The notes beneath the pieces were generated by a model. That model did no database searches. It was not told where the DNA came from and was given only the letters and a program-made list of their open reading frames with translations. Shown piece after piece: positions 7,156-16,300 of a stretch of DNA of 36,814 bases (the first letter of the stretch is position 1; the number at the start of each line of letters is the position of its first letter). Source of the stretch: Cellulomonas sp. (lineage in GTDB: Bacteria; Actinomycetota; Actinomycetes; Actinomycetales; Cellulomonadaceae); assembly GCA_022013895.1 (NCBI GenBank), contig JAKLPK010000254.1:1-36814 (forward strand), in the 5' to 3' direction. The translations under genes were made by a program, and so were the position numbers.

Positions 7156-8010
7156 GTGAGCTGGGTGGTGGTGGGCGCGAGCGGCATGCTCGGCTCGGAT
7201 CTGGTGCCGCTGGCGCGGGCGCGGGGCCACGAGGTGACGACGGTCGGGCGGGGCGACCTCGATCTGTCGGATCCGGCCGCCGTGGCCGAGGCGGTTGCGG
7301 GTGCCCAGGTGGTGGTCAACTGCGCGGCGTACACGGCGGTCGACGCCGCGCAGGACCATGAGCAGGAGGCATTCGACGCCAACGCCGTCCTGGCGGCCCA
7401 CCTGGCGAGGGCTGCCGCGCTCACGGGGGCCCGGATGGTCCAGGTGTCCACCGACTACGTGTTCGACGGCGAGGCCGCGGTCGCGTATCCGGAGGACTCT
7501 CCGTTGCGGCCCCGTTCGGCGTACGGCCGCACCAAGGCGGCGGGGGAGTGGGCCGTTCGGGCGTTGGCACCCGACCATCTCGTGGTGCGCACGGCGTGGT
7601 TGTACGGCGCGGGTGGCCCGTGCTTCCCGCGCACGATCGCGCGGGTGGTCGCCGAGCGGGGCGGTGCCGAGGTGGTCGACGACCAGATCGGCCAGCCGAC
7701 CTGGACCGTGGACCTGGCGGACCTGGTCGAGCGCCTGGTCAGCGCCCGCGTCCCGGCCGGCGTCTACCACGGGACCGCCTCGGGCCGGACATCCTGGTTC
7801 GGGTTCGCCCAGGCCGTCGTCACGTCCGGTGGGGGAGACCCGGACCGGGTGCGACCCACCAGTAGCCAGGCGTACCGGCGGCCAGCACCGCGGCCGGCGT
7901 TCTCAGTCCTGGGTCACGGCGCGCTGGTGGCTGCCGGCGTCGAGCCGATCGGTGACTGGAGGCGGCGGTGGGAGACCGCCGCGCCAGGGGTGCTCGCCGG
8001 GCCGGCCTAG
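7156..8010 (+). CDS. rmlD: dTDP-4-dehydrorhamnose reductase
   Basis: A 284-residue SDR that reduces the 4-keto group in the last step of dTDP-L-rhamnose synthesis. It shows GASGMLG (7-13), VNCAAYTAVDAA, VSTDYVFDGE (97-106) and the catalytic YGRTK (Y123, K127). GTG 7156 has AAGGGA six bases upstream. It converges on rmlA with only three bases between stops. In mycobacteria rmlD lies next to wbbL; here the wbbL-like gene is about 10 kb away. Confidence 0.92.
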   Translation: MSWVVVGASGMLGSDLVPLARARGHEVTTVGRGDLDLSDPAAVAEAVAGAQVVVNCAAYTAVDAAQDHEQEAFDANAVLAAHLARAAALTGARMVQVSTDYVFDGEAAVAYPEDSPLRPRSAYGRTKAAGEWAVRALAPDHLVVRTAWLYGAGGPCFPRTIARVVAERGGAEVVDDQIGQPTWTVDLADLVERLVSARVPAGVYHGTASGRTSWFGFAQAVVTSGGGDPDRVRPTSSQAYRRPAPRPAFSVLGHGALVAAGVEPIGDWRRRWETAAPGVLAGPA

Positions 8011-8013
8011 CGC

Positions 8014-8880
8014 TCAGATCTGGTCCAGCAGCCCCAGCAGGTAGCGGCCGTACCCCGACTTGATGAGCGGTTCGGCGCGCACCCGCAGCTCCTCGTCGCT
8101 GAGGAACCCTCGCCGCCAGGCGACCTCCTCGGGTGCGCCGATCTTCAGGCCCTGCCGCGACTCGATGGTGCGCACGTAGTCCGAGGCCTCCAGCAGGGAG
8201 TCCACGGTGCCGGTGTCCAGCCATGCTGTTCCGCGCGGCAGCACCTCGACGTGCAGCCGGCCCTGGCGCAGGTACTCCCGGTTGACGTCGGTGATCTCGT
8301 ACTCCCCGCGGGCCGAGGGGCGCAGCTCGCGCGCGATCGCCACCACGTCGTTGTCGTAGAAGTAGAGGCCGGGGACGGCGTAGGAGCTGCGCGGGACGGC
8401 GGGCTTCTCCTCCAGGGAGAGTGCTCGGCCGGTCTCGTCGAACTCGACGACCCCGTACGCGGTCGGATCCGCCACCCGGTAGGCGAACACGGCACCCCCG
8501 TCGACCTCGCCGAACCGTTCGAGCCGGCCGCCGAGCCCAGGGCCGTAGAAGATGTTGTCGCCCAGGACCAGCGCCGCCGGCTGGTCGCCGACGAAGTCGG
8601 CGCCCAGCACGAAGGCCTGCGCCAGACCGTTCGGCTGGACCTGTACGGCGTAGCTGATCGAGATCCCGAACTTCGAACCGTCACCCAGCAGACGGGTGAA
8701 CTGCTCGGCATCGTGCGGGGTCGTGATGACCAGCACATCGCGGATACCGGCGAGGATGAGCGTCGACAGCGGGTAGTAGACCATCGGCTTGTCGTAGACC
8801 GGGACCAGCTGCTTGCTCACGCCGAGCGTGATCGGGTGCAGCCGGGTGCCAGAGCCGCCGGCAAGGATGATTCCGCGCAT
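8014..8880 (-). CDS. rmlA: Glucose-1-phosphate thymidylyltransferase
   Basis: A 288-residue nucleotidyltransferase that makes dTDP-glucose from dTTP and glucose-1-phosphate, the entry step of dTDP-L-rhamnose synthesis. The signature [11 protein letters not shown] (8-18) follows immediately after [25 protein letters not shown] and the C-terminal SGYGRYLL are also family-typical. The ATG at 8880 fits homologues; the 34-residue in-frame extension beyond it is shadow. No ribosome-binding site precedes this ATG, but CAGACT ends exactly six bases upstream, so a leaderless transcript is likely. Confidence 0.94.
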   Translation of the reverse strand: MRGIILAGGSGTRLHPITLGVSKQLVPVYDKPMVYYPLSTLILAGIRDVLVITTPHDAEQFTRLLGDGSKFGISISYAVQVQPNGLAQAFVLGADFVGDQPAALVLGDNIFYGPGLGGRLERFGEVDGGAVFAYRVADPTAYGVVEFDETGRALSLEEKPAVPRSSYAVPGLYFYDNDVVAIARELRPSARGEYEITDVNREYLRQGRLHVEVLPRGTAWLDTGTVDSLLEASDYVRTIESRQGLKIGAPEEVAWRRGFLSDEELRVRAEPLIKSGYGRYLLGLLDQI

Positions 8881-8886
8881 CGGCAC

Positions 8887-8892
8887 AGTCTG
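8887..8892 (-). promoter_or_regulatory. Candidate leaderless promoter -10 (CAGACT) for rmlA
   Basis: CAGACT on the minus strand ends six bases before the rmlA ATG, which places the predicted transcription start on or beside the start codon. No Shine-Dalgarno sequence is present in between, consistent with leaderless initiation. Confidence 0.4.
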
Positions 8893-8944
8893 GCGCACCG
8901 GCGACGTGCCAGGGCGGCAGGGCGACCGCGAAGGTGCCCCTCGA

Positions 8945-8950
8945 TAGACT
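8945..8950 (+). promoter_or_regulatory. Candidate -10 element (TAGACT) for manA
   Basis: TAGACT lies 33 bases before the manA GTG at 8984; the predicted leader of about 27 bases contains GAGGA (8974-8978) at normal spacing. Confidence 0.4.
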
Positions 8951-8983
8951 GACCGGACCATTTCGCGCCGCCTGAGGACCACC

Positions 8984-10165
8984 GTGCAGCTGATCTCCCA
9001 TGCGCTCCAGGGCTACGCCTGGGGTTCCACCGATGACATCCCGTCGCTCCTCGGTGTCGACGCCGAGGGGCCGGTGGCCGAGGCATGGTTTGGCGCGCAT
9101 CCGGCGGCGCCGTCCCGCACCACCGATGGTCAACGACTCGATGCCCTGCTCGCGACCGATCCGGATGCGTTGCTCGGCCAGGACGTGGTTGCCCGGTTCG
9201 GGGCGACGCTGCCCTACCTGCTCAAGCTGATCGCGGCCGAACGCCCTTTGTCGCTGCAGGTTCACCCCCATCTGCAGGGGGCCCGTGAGGGGTTCGACCG
9301 CGAGGAGGCCGCCGGCATCCCGCGCGACTCGCCGATCCGCAGCTACCGCGACCGTAACCACAAACCGGAGCTGGTCTACGCGCTCACCACCTTCGAGGCG
9401 ATGTGTGGCTTCCGCGCACCGCGACGGGCGGCCGAGCTGTTCGCGACCCTTGAGGCTCCGCTGGCCAAGGAGCTGTACGAGCTGCTGCGGGCCGAGCCGA
9501 GCGCGTCCGGCATCCGTCACGTGTTCACCCGACTGCTGGCGCCTGCTACCCGGCCGTCGGTGGAGCGGGTGGGTGAGGTCGTCGATGCGAGCAGGCATCG
9601 TCTTGCGGTCGGCTCGCCGTCGCCACGGGCGGATCGGACGGTTGTGCAGCTGCAGGAGGCCTACCCCGGGGATCCGGGTGTCGTCGTCTCGCTCCTGCTC
9701 AACCCGGTGACCCTGCAGCCGGGCGATGCGATGTTCATCCCGGCCGGGGGCGTGCACGCCTATCTGCACGGTTTCGGGGTGGAGATCATGGCGAGCTCGG
9801 ACAATGTGCTCCGAGCCGGATTGACACCCAAGCACGTGGACGTCCCCGAGCTCCTGGAGAACGTGGACTATGTCGCGGCGCCGCCGATCAGGATCGCGCC
9901 TGAGGTCTTCCACGGTGCGACGAAGGTCTTCTACGCACCGGTCGACGACTTCGAGCTGTCGGTGACCACGGTCGGTGCGGGTGTGCACCCGCTGCCGGGT
10001 CGTGGCCCGCGGATCCTGCTGTGCCTGGACGGCGTGGTCGAGCTCGCGAGCGCAATCGGGGCACGGCTCCTACTGCAGGGTGGACAAGCCGCGTTCGTGC
10101 CCGCTCGGGACGGCGCCCTTGGAGTGACTGGAACGGGAACCCTGGTCCAGGCTGACGTGCCCTGA
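8984..10165 (+). CDS. manA: Mannose-6-phosphate isomerase, class I
   Basis: A 393-residue zinc enzyme interconverting fructose-6-phosphate and mannose-6-phosphate, the entry to GDP-mannose used for mannosylated glycolipids, glycoproteins and the gmd branch. Zinc ligands are visible: Q92 and H94 in LQVHPH, E129 in NHKPEL, and H258 in [14 protein letters not shown] 8984 is chosen for its GAGGA site five bases upstream and because [15 protein letters not shown] matches the family N-terminus. It diverges from rmlA and is followed by a hairpin. ManB, next in the pathway, is at 20671. Confidence 0.93.
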   Translation: MQLISHALQGYAWGSTDDIPSLLGVDAEGPVAEAWFGAHPAAPSRTTDGQRLDALLATDPDALLGQDVVARFGATLPYLLKLIAAERPLSLQVHPHLQGAREGFDREEAAGIPRDSPIRSYRDRNHKPELVYALTTFEAMCGFRAPRRAAELFATLEAPLAKELYELLRAEPSASGIRHVFTRLLAPATRPSVERVGEVVDASRHRLAVGSPSPRADRTVVQLQEAYPGDPGVVVSLLLNPVTLQPGDAMFIPAGGVHAYLHGFGVEIMASSDNVLRAGLTPKHVDVPELLENVDYVAAPPIRIAPEVFHGATKVFYAPVDDFELSVTTVGAGVHPLPGRGPRILLCLDGVVELASAIGARLLLQGGQAAFVPARDGALGVTGTGTLVQADVP

Positions 10166-10216
10166 TCTGGGCGGGCGCCCAAGGTCATGGTCGCGCCTGG
10201 GTAGCCGATCAGATCA
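10163..10216 (+). terminator. Hairpin downstream of manA, possible terminator
   Basis: An inner hairpin is formed by GGGCGCCCA (10173-10181) pairing with TGG and GCGCCT (10188-10198) around a six-base loop with a two-base bulge. It is framed by a perfect seven-base inverted repeat, TGATCTG (10163-10169) and CAGATCA (10210-10216), whose left arm includes the manA stop codon. There is no U-tract. It could be a terminator or an operator for the protease gene that starts 31 bases later. Confidence 0.35.
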
Positions 10217-10247
10217 CCGAGGCAGTAAGGCGATCACTGGAGCTGTC

Positions 10248-12188
10248 ATGAGGGTGCGAACGACACGACGCCTGGCGGCGCCACTGCTCGCGGTCGTGCT
10301 CGCGGTTTGGGCTGCACCGGCGATGGCCGACGACTCGACGGAGCAGGTGGTTCTCGGCACGCTGCAGCAGGTCGCGGACGCAGCCACGAGCGGGGACTTC
10401 GACGGGCCTGTCGGACGAAGCGACGTCGAGGTGGGCGGTCAGCTTTATTCGCTTCCCGCGGACGTCGGACCGATCGAAGGCACCACGGGGCAACCCGTCG
10501 AGGTAACGGTCGAGGCTCCCTTCGGCCTGTCGGACGCCGACATCATGGCGGCGACCACGACCGGCGCAGCCGAGGTGCTTGGTGCCGAAGCTGTTGCCGC
10601 AGCGGTGGTCGGGGAGTCGACCGTCGTTGGCGCGCATACGCTCACTGTCCTTCCCGTCTATTGGGACGACGCTCAGGCCCGCACCCCGGTTGCGAACCTC
10701 GCGTCGGTGGCAGCGGCGACCGCCAGCTACTGGTCCGCCCAGAGCGGGGGTGGCATCACCATTGACACGGCCGTCCGACCTTGGGTCAAGATTGCGGACC
10801 CGGGCGGTTGCTCCACGACGACGTTGTGGAATCGGGCGCTGGCTGCGAACAACCTGACGGCGCCGACGGGCAACCAGCATGTGCTCGTCTATTTCCCCAA
10901 CTTGGCCAGCTGCGGCGGATGGGCGGGGCTTGCGACGGTGCACGGCAGCATGATCTGGGTCAACGGCTACGCGTACCTCGATGTCTTCGCCCACGAGTTC
11001 GGCCACAACCTGGGGCTGGGCCACGCCAACACGATCGTCTGTTCTGCTGCCGCAGGCAGGGTGGCCCTCCTGGTCCCGTGGACCGCCTGCTCCTCGACCG
11101 AGTACGGCGACTACGCGGATGTCATGGGCATCGCCAGCACGTCGCCGACGGGCAACCTCAACACCGGTCTCGCCGACGCACTGGGCCTGGTGCAGACGGT
11201 CAGGGTCAGCGCAGGGACCTCAGCCACGGTCACGTTGGCGCCGCTCGGTTCACAGTCCGCTGTCCGTGCACTCGTCATTCCGGTGAGCGGCGGCAACATC
11301 TACGTCGACTATCGGCCCGCGGTGGGAAACGACACCCGCAAGGCGGCCTGGGCGGGCGTGCAGGTGCACCTGGTGACAATGAGCGCCGGGACGCCCACGT
11401 CGTTCCTCCTTGATGAGCAGCCCGCGAGCTCGACCGCATTCGCGAACCCGTCGTTGGCGGTGGGGCGCTCCTGGCAGGTGCCAGGCACCTCGGTGATCAT
11501 CACGGTCGAGTCGACTGCCGCAGACGCCAGCAATGCGGTTGTCCGGGTCTCGTCCGGGCTTGCGGCCACCACGGAGGGCCGGTACGTGACGCAGGTCTAC
11601 CACGACCTGTTCGGCCGAGCCGTCGACCCGTCCGGCCTCGACACCTGGGTCGGGCGCCTGATCGCCGGTGCGCCGCGATCCTCGGTGGCGGATGCGATCA
11701 CCTCGTCGGACGAATACCGCGGTGTCTTGGTCGCGACGACCTACGGGCACTACTTGGGCCGTACTCCGGAAGCAGGGGGACTGCAGTACTGGGTGTCCCG
11801 AATGCAGGGAGGGATGACGATTGACCAGCTTGAGGGCGGCATCCTGACCTCAGATGAGGCCTACGCCCTCGCTGGCGGCACTGCAGACGGATGGGTTGCC
11901 TCGCTGTATGCCCAAGTACTCGGCCGGTCGGCGTCAACGGCCGAGATCTCGTTCTGGAGCCACCTGCTCACGGACGGCGGCACGCGAGTCCAGGTGGCGC
12001 GCGGCTTCTTGCTGTCGACCGAGCATCTGCGGACCGTTGTCGACGGCTACTACGTCGACCTGCTCAATCGGCACTCTGACCCTTCGGGTCTTGCCTGGTG
12101 GGTCACAGCGCTGCAGTCGGGTGTTCGGCTCGAGACAGTGGTGGGGAGGATCGTCGGCAGCGACGAGTACTACGCGCTGGCTTCCTGA
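10248..12188 (+). CDS. Secreted metzincin-type zinc metalloprotease with C-terminal DUF4214 repeats
   Basis: A 646-residue exported protein. Residues 1-27 form a signal peptide (twin basic start, hydrophobic core, AMA cleavage site). The zinc site HEFGHNLGLGH (H249, E250, H253, H259) and a downstream VMG Met-turn near residue 292 define a metzincin, similar in layout to gametolysin-like (M11) peptidases. From about residue 445 to the end are three DUF4214-like units with the recurring pattern YxxxLxRxxDPxGLxxWV. DUF4214 resembles phycobilisome-linker modules and is found in secreted proteins; its role here is unknown. No LPXTG or C-terminal anchor is seen. ATG 10248 follows GGAG by five bases. 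The stop overlaps the convergent gene by 19 bases. Roughly 65% GC in sampled lines suggests a later insertion next to manA. Confidence 0.88.
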   Translation: MRVRTTRRLAAPLLAVVLAVWAAPAMADDSTEQVVLGTLQQVADAATSGDFDGPVGRSDVEVGGQLYSLPADVGPIEGTTGQPVEVTVEAPFGLSDADIMAATTTGAAEVLGAEAVAAAVVGESTVVGAHTLTVLPVYWDDAQARTPVANLASVAAATASYWSAQSGGGITIDTAVRPWVKIADPGGCSTTTLWNRALAANNLTAPTGNQHVLVYFPNLASCGGWAGLATVHGSMIWVNGYAYLDVFAHEFGHNLGLGHANTIVCSAAAGRVALLVPWTACSSTEYGDYADVMGIASTSPTGNLNTGLADALGLVQTVRVSAGTSATVTLAPLGSQSAVRALVIPVSGGNIYVDYRPAVGNDTRKAAWAGVQVHLVTMSAGTPTSFLLDEQPASSTAFANPSLAVGRSWQVPGTSVIITVESTAADASNAVVRVSSGLAATTEGRYVTQVYHDLFGRAVDPSGLDTWVGRLIAGAPRSSVADAITSSDEYRGVLVATTYGHYLGRTPEAGGLQYWVSRMQGGMTIDQLEGGILTSDEAYALAGGTADGWVASLYAQVLGRSASTAEISFWSHLLTDGGTRVQVARGFLLSTEHLRTVVDGYYVDLLNRHSDPSGLAWWVTALQSGVRLETVVGRIVGSDEYYALAS

Positions 12189-12868
12189 GCGTCGATCCGC
12201 TCGGACTTCACGAGCGCGTCGATCCGGTCCGCCGCGAACCCGTCGGTGATCACCACCGAACCGCCGCCCGCCAGCGTGGCGCGCACGGTGGCCAGCAGCT
12301 CGTCCAGCGGGCGGGTGGTCCGGACGAGGCGCCGCACCGGCGACCGGTCCACCTGGGCGTCGAGCGCGGCGACGGTGAGGTGGCCGCCCGTGCCGACGAG
12401 AGCCGTCGCCCCGGGGTCGCGGACGGCGGACGGGGGAGCTGTGTCCGGGTGGCCGAGCACCGTGGCGGCGTAGTCGAGGGTCCCGGCGGGCAGCGCGGTC
12501 CCGAACGTGCGGGCAAGGGCAGGCAGCGCGACTGCGACCGCTGCGCCACCCGTACCGCCCCTGCCCGGCTGGTCGGTGACCACCACATCGGCGGGCTCGT
12601 CATCGATCCGCACCACCGCACCGATGTGCCAGCAGGCGAGTGCCCAGACCACGGTGCGCCAGTGCGCCGGCAGGTCCAGCCGCACCTGGGTCCCGGGGCC
12701 GGCATCGAGCTCGTCGATGAGCAGGTGCGCGGTCTTGGCGACCCAGTTGGCGAGCACCGCCCCGGACAGCTCGACCCGTTCACCGTCCGGGCCGTACCAG
12801 GTGATGCGGGGCCGTCCCGGGTCCTTCAGGACGGTCGTGAGCACCTGGGCGCCGGGGTTCTCCTGCAT
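12170..12868 (-). CDS. TIGR03089 family protein (truncated AMP-binding-enzyme-like)
   Basis: A 232-residue cytoplasmic protein of a family found in actinobacteria that resembles the N-terminal part of acyl-CoA synthetases and lacks the catalytic adenylation motifs. Recognisable elements are ITWYGPDGERVELSG, TANWVAKTAHLL-like and LDLPAHWRTVVWALACW. Its biochemical function is not established. The ATG at 12868 has no ribosome-binding site, but TAGTCT ends six bases upstream. Its 3' end overlaps the convergent protease gene by 19 bases. A homologue in mycobacteria lies, as I recall, near the rmlD/wbbL/whiB2 region, so this is probably the ancestral neighbourhood. Confidence 0.8.
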   Translation of the reverse strand: MQENPGAQVLTTVLKDPGRPRITWYGPDGERVELSGAVLANWVAKTAHLLIDELDAGPGTQVRLDLPAHWRTVVWALACWHIGAVVRIDDEPADVVVTDQPGRGGTGGAAVAVALPALARTFGTALPAGTLDYAATVLGHPDTAPPSAVRDPGATALVGTGGHLTVAALDAQVDRSPVRRLVRTTRPLDELLATVRATLAGGGSVVITDGFAADRIDALVKSERIDAQEASA

Positions 12869-12874
12869 CCGGAC

Positions 12875-12880
12875 AGACTA
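12875..12880 (-). promoter_or_regulatory. Candidate leaderless promoter -10 (TAGTCT) for the TIGR03089 gene
   Basis: TAGTCT on the minus strand, six bases (GTCCGG) before the ATG at 12868, with no Shine-Dalgarno site. The geometry predicts transcription starting at the start codon. Confidence 0.45.
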
Positions 12881-12926
12881 GGCCGGGTGAGAATCGCCAG
12901 AAATCGGACATCTAGCACACCCTGAC

Positions 12927-12955
12927 TTGACGGCCCTGAACGACACGCGTGTAAT
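12927..12955 (+). promoter_or_regulatory. Promoter of whiB: TTGACG, 17 bases, TGTAAT
   Basis: The -35 box TTGACG (12927-12932) and -10 box TGTAAT (12950-12955) are separated by the ideal 17 bases. Transcription would start near 12962, giving a 53-base leader with the GGGAGG ribosome-binding site. This is the closest match to a complete sigma-70-type promoter I found in the window. Confidence 0.6.
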
Positions 12956-13014
12956 TCACTCTGACGCGCTTCGCAGCGGCACACGGTGCGGGCAGACCGG
13001 CCCGGGAGGCACAC

Positions 13015-13329
13015 ATGTGGGAACTGCTCGACGACGACGGGGTGCGCGGCACGCCCGCTCCCACCCCGCTGGCCGATGTGCTGTCGCTGTTCGACGAGCC
13101 CGACACCGGACCGATGTCGTGGCAGGAGCGCGCGCTGTGCGCCCAGACGGACCCGGAAGCGTTCTTCCCTGAGAAGGGCGGGTCGACCCGTGAGGCCAAG
13201 AAGGTCTGCACCGGGTGCGAGGTGCGGGCGGAGTGCCTCGACTACGCGCTGGCCAACGATGAGCGCTTCGGGATCTGGGGCGGGCTCTCCGAGCGGGAGC
13301 GGCGCAAGCTCAAGCGTCGGGTGGTCTGA
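13015..13329 (+). CDS. whiB2: WhiB family iron-sulfur transcriptional regulator (WhiB2/WhmD-like)
   Basis: A 104-residue regulator of the Wbl family, which bind a 4Fe-4S cluster and usually act with the principal sigma factor. The four cluster cysteines are C42, C65, C68 and C74 in the order C-x22-C-x2-C-x5-C. The turn GIWGG (86-90) precedes a basic C-terminus (SERERRKLKRR) for DNA contact. GGGAGG lies five bases before ATG 13015. WhiB2/WhmD members are needed for septation and division in mycobacteria and sporulation in Streptomyces. Context with wbbL, manB, DUF3499 and the Zincin_1 protein supports WhiB2, but subfamily assignment is by context and memory. Confidence 0.9.
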   Translation: MWELLDDDGVRGTPAPTPLADVLSLFDEPDTGPMSWQERALCAQTDPEAFFPEKGGSTREAKKVCTGCEVRAECLDYALANDERFGIWGGLSERERRKLKRRVV

Positions 13330-13368
13330 GGTCGTGATCGTCCGACCCGGACCCGGGTCGCCCGTGGG

Positions 13369-16300
13369 ATGAGGCCCGCAGACCTGGCAGCTGCGCCCGG
13401 CATGTCGTCGGCGCCGACCTCCGCACCTGTGACGGCGGTGGTGGTGACGACCGGGGCCGGACCGTACCTGTCGCGAACCCTGGACGCTCTGGCGGACCAG
13501 ACGCGCCACCCCGTGCAGGTCCTCCTGGTGGACGTCGGAGGCCCGGCTGGTGCGCGCGCCGAGCTGGACCGCGCGTTCGCCCGGGTGGTGGACGTGCGGA
13601 CCGCCTTCGCCCATGTGCCCGTCCGGACCTTCGGTGAGGCGGTGCGCGAGGGGCTCGCCCGGTTCGCCGTGGGCGGCGGTGAACCGTTGCCGTGGGTGTG
13701 GCTGCTGCACGACGACAGCGCCCCGGCGCCCGACGCTCTCGCCGAGCTCGTCCGCGCAGTGAACCAAGCTCCGTCGGTCGTGGTGGCCGGGGCCAAGCAA
13801 CGCACCTGGACCGATCCGGAGCGACTGCTCGAGGTGGGTGTCCGGACGACACGGTCCGGGCGCCGGGTGAACGACGTCGAACCGGGCGAGCTCGATCAGG
13901 GACAGCACGACGGCCGGACGGATGTGCTCGGCGTCGGGGTCGCGGGGGCGCTCGTGCGCCGGGACGTGTGGGACGAGCTGGGGGGCACCGATCCGGCGCT
14001 GGGCGCCTTCGGCGACGGGCTCGACCTGTCCAGGCGCGCGAGGCTGGCCGGGCACCGGGTGGTCGTCGTGCCCTCGGCCGTGGTCCGGCACGCCCAGGCC
14101 GGGTTCCACGGTTTGCGGCGCGGGACCGTCGAGCTGGTGGACCTGGATGGCGACGGTGAGCCCGACGCCGCCGACCCGCGCCGGTCGTTCGCCGCCCGTC
14201 GCCGCTCGCTCGTGCACTCCCGACTGGTGGCGGCACCCGTGGCGGGTCTGCCGTTCGTCGCCCTCGCGGCGCTGGTCGCGGCACCTCTGCGCGCCCTCGG
14301 CCAGCTGGCCGTGTCGGCCCCCGAGCTGGCGGCCGCCGAGCTCAGCGGCGGATGGACCGCCCTGGCGCGTCCTGGCGCGGTGCGACGGGCGCGGTCGGCG
14401 GCCCGTCGGACCGCGCGGCTGCCGCGACGCACGCTGTGGCCGCTGCAGGCCGGCTGGCGCGAGGTCTGGGTCGCCGCACGCGACCGGCGCCTCACGCGCA
14501 CCCACACCGGCTCGGCGGGTGCCAGGGCATCCGAGCTCGAGCTGACGGAGCTCGCCGGGCTGGCCCGCCGACGCCGGACGACGTTGGCCGCCGTGATGGT
14601 CGCTCTGGCGGTCGCGAGCGTCGTCGCACTCGGTGGGCTGCTCGCTCCGGTGCTCGCCGGCGGGCGGCTGTCCGGGGGCGCGCTGGCCTTCGCGACCACC
14701 ACGTGGGACGGGCTGTGGGCCGCGGCGACCTCCGGGTGGGTGGACTCCGGACTGGGTGTCGCCGGCGCCGCCGACCCGCTGCTCCGGGTGCTGGCCCTCC
14801 CGACGGCAGTGCTCGGCGGGGATCTGCAGCTGGTGGTCTCGGTGCTGCTGCTCGGCGGCGTCCTGCTCGCCGGCTGGAGCGCCTGGGCGGCCTCGGGCGC
14901 GGCGACCCGCTCGGTCTCGACGCGGGCCTGGGCCGCCGTCGTGTGGGCGCTCGCGCCGCCGCTGCTGCTCGCGGTCTCCTCCGGGCGGCTGGGCGCGGTC
15001 GTGGCGCACATCTGCCTGCCGATGGTGGCGTTGGGCCTGGTCAGGTCGCTCGGCGTGCAACGGGTCGATCGAGTGGTCTCGGGTCTGGCCACTGTCGCCG
15101 TTCCGTCCGCGGAGGGCGAGGAGGCCCCTGAGGAGCCGCACCCTGCGGTCGCCCACCGGTCGGAACCGCTGTCGCTCGACCAGGCGCCGGTGTTCGGGGG
15201 GCGTGCGCCGGGCCGTTCGGTGGCCGCCCTCGGTGGCGCGGCGCTCGCGGGTGCGGTGACCGTCGCCGGTGCGCCGGTGCTCCTCGCGCCGCTGATCCTG
15301 GTGTGCGTGGTGGTCGCCGTGGCGACCGGCCGGCGTGGTCTGCGGGTGCTGCTGGTCCCGGTCCCTGCGCTGGTGCTCCTCGGACCGCTGCTCGTCGAGG
15401 CAGCCGGTCGGGGGCTGGCCGGGGTGCGGGTGCTGCTCGCCGAACCGGGACTGGCCACCACCCAGACACCCGCGGGCGCACTGCACCGGCTGCTCGGTGT
15501 ACCGACCACCGTCACCGACGCCCTGGTGCCCTCGTGGGTACCGGCGTGGGTTCAGATGGTGTGGCCCGTGCTCGCCGGCGGGCTCGTGCTGGTGCTCGCC
15601 GTGTTCGCGTTCGCTCGGGGCGGGCGGGCGGCCCGCGCGGTACGGGTCGGCTGGCTCGTCGCGGCGATCGGCCTGGCGTCCGCGACCGCCGTCGCCGCTG
15701 TGCCCGCTGTGCGCAGCGCGGACCAGGTCGGCCCGGCATGGGTGGGGGCGACCGTGTCGCTGGCGCTCCTCGGGCTGCTGACGGCCGGGTTGGTCGGGGC
15801 GGACGGCGTCAGCGCGCGGCTGGCGGCCCACTCCTTCGGCTGGCGGCAGCCGGTCGCGGCCGGGCTCGCGGTGCTGGCCGTGGTCGTGGTGGGGATCAGC
15901 GCCGGGTCGTGGGTGTGGCAGATGCGGTCCGGATCCGGCCTCGCGCTCCAGGTGAGCGACAGCCGGGTGGTGCCGGCGGTCGCCCAGCAGGCGTTCGCGG
16001 CACCGGCCGGATCGAGGGTGCTGATGATGGAGGCGGCCTCGGACGTCGACCCGGTCCGCTGGCAGCTGCTCCGGGCGGACGGGGTGCTCCTGATCGACCA
16101 GGCTGCCTCGGTCTCGACGAGCGCGCTGGTGGGCCCGTTGACCTCCGACGAGGTCACCGACCCCGATGCCGCGACGGCTGAGGTCCAGGACCTGGTGGCC
16201 ACCTTGGCCGCCGGGGCCGGCGTGGACGTGTCGGCGTCGTTGGGCGCGCTCGGGGTCGCCCATCTGCAGGTCCCGGCGTCGGCCGCGGAAGCGACGGGCG

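Noticed and set aside
8881-8982. 34-residue N-terminal extension of rmlA
   Set aside because: The family N-terminus begins at MRGIILAGG and the extension is Arg/Ser/Pro-rich shadow crossing the divergent manA promoter.
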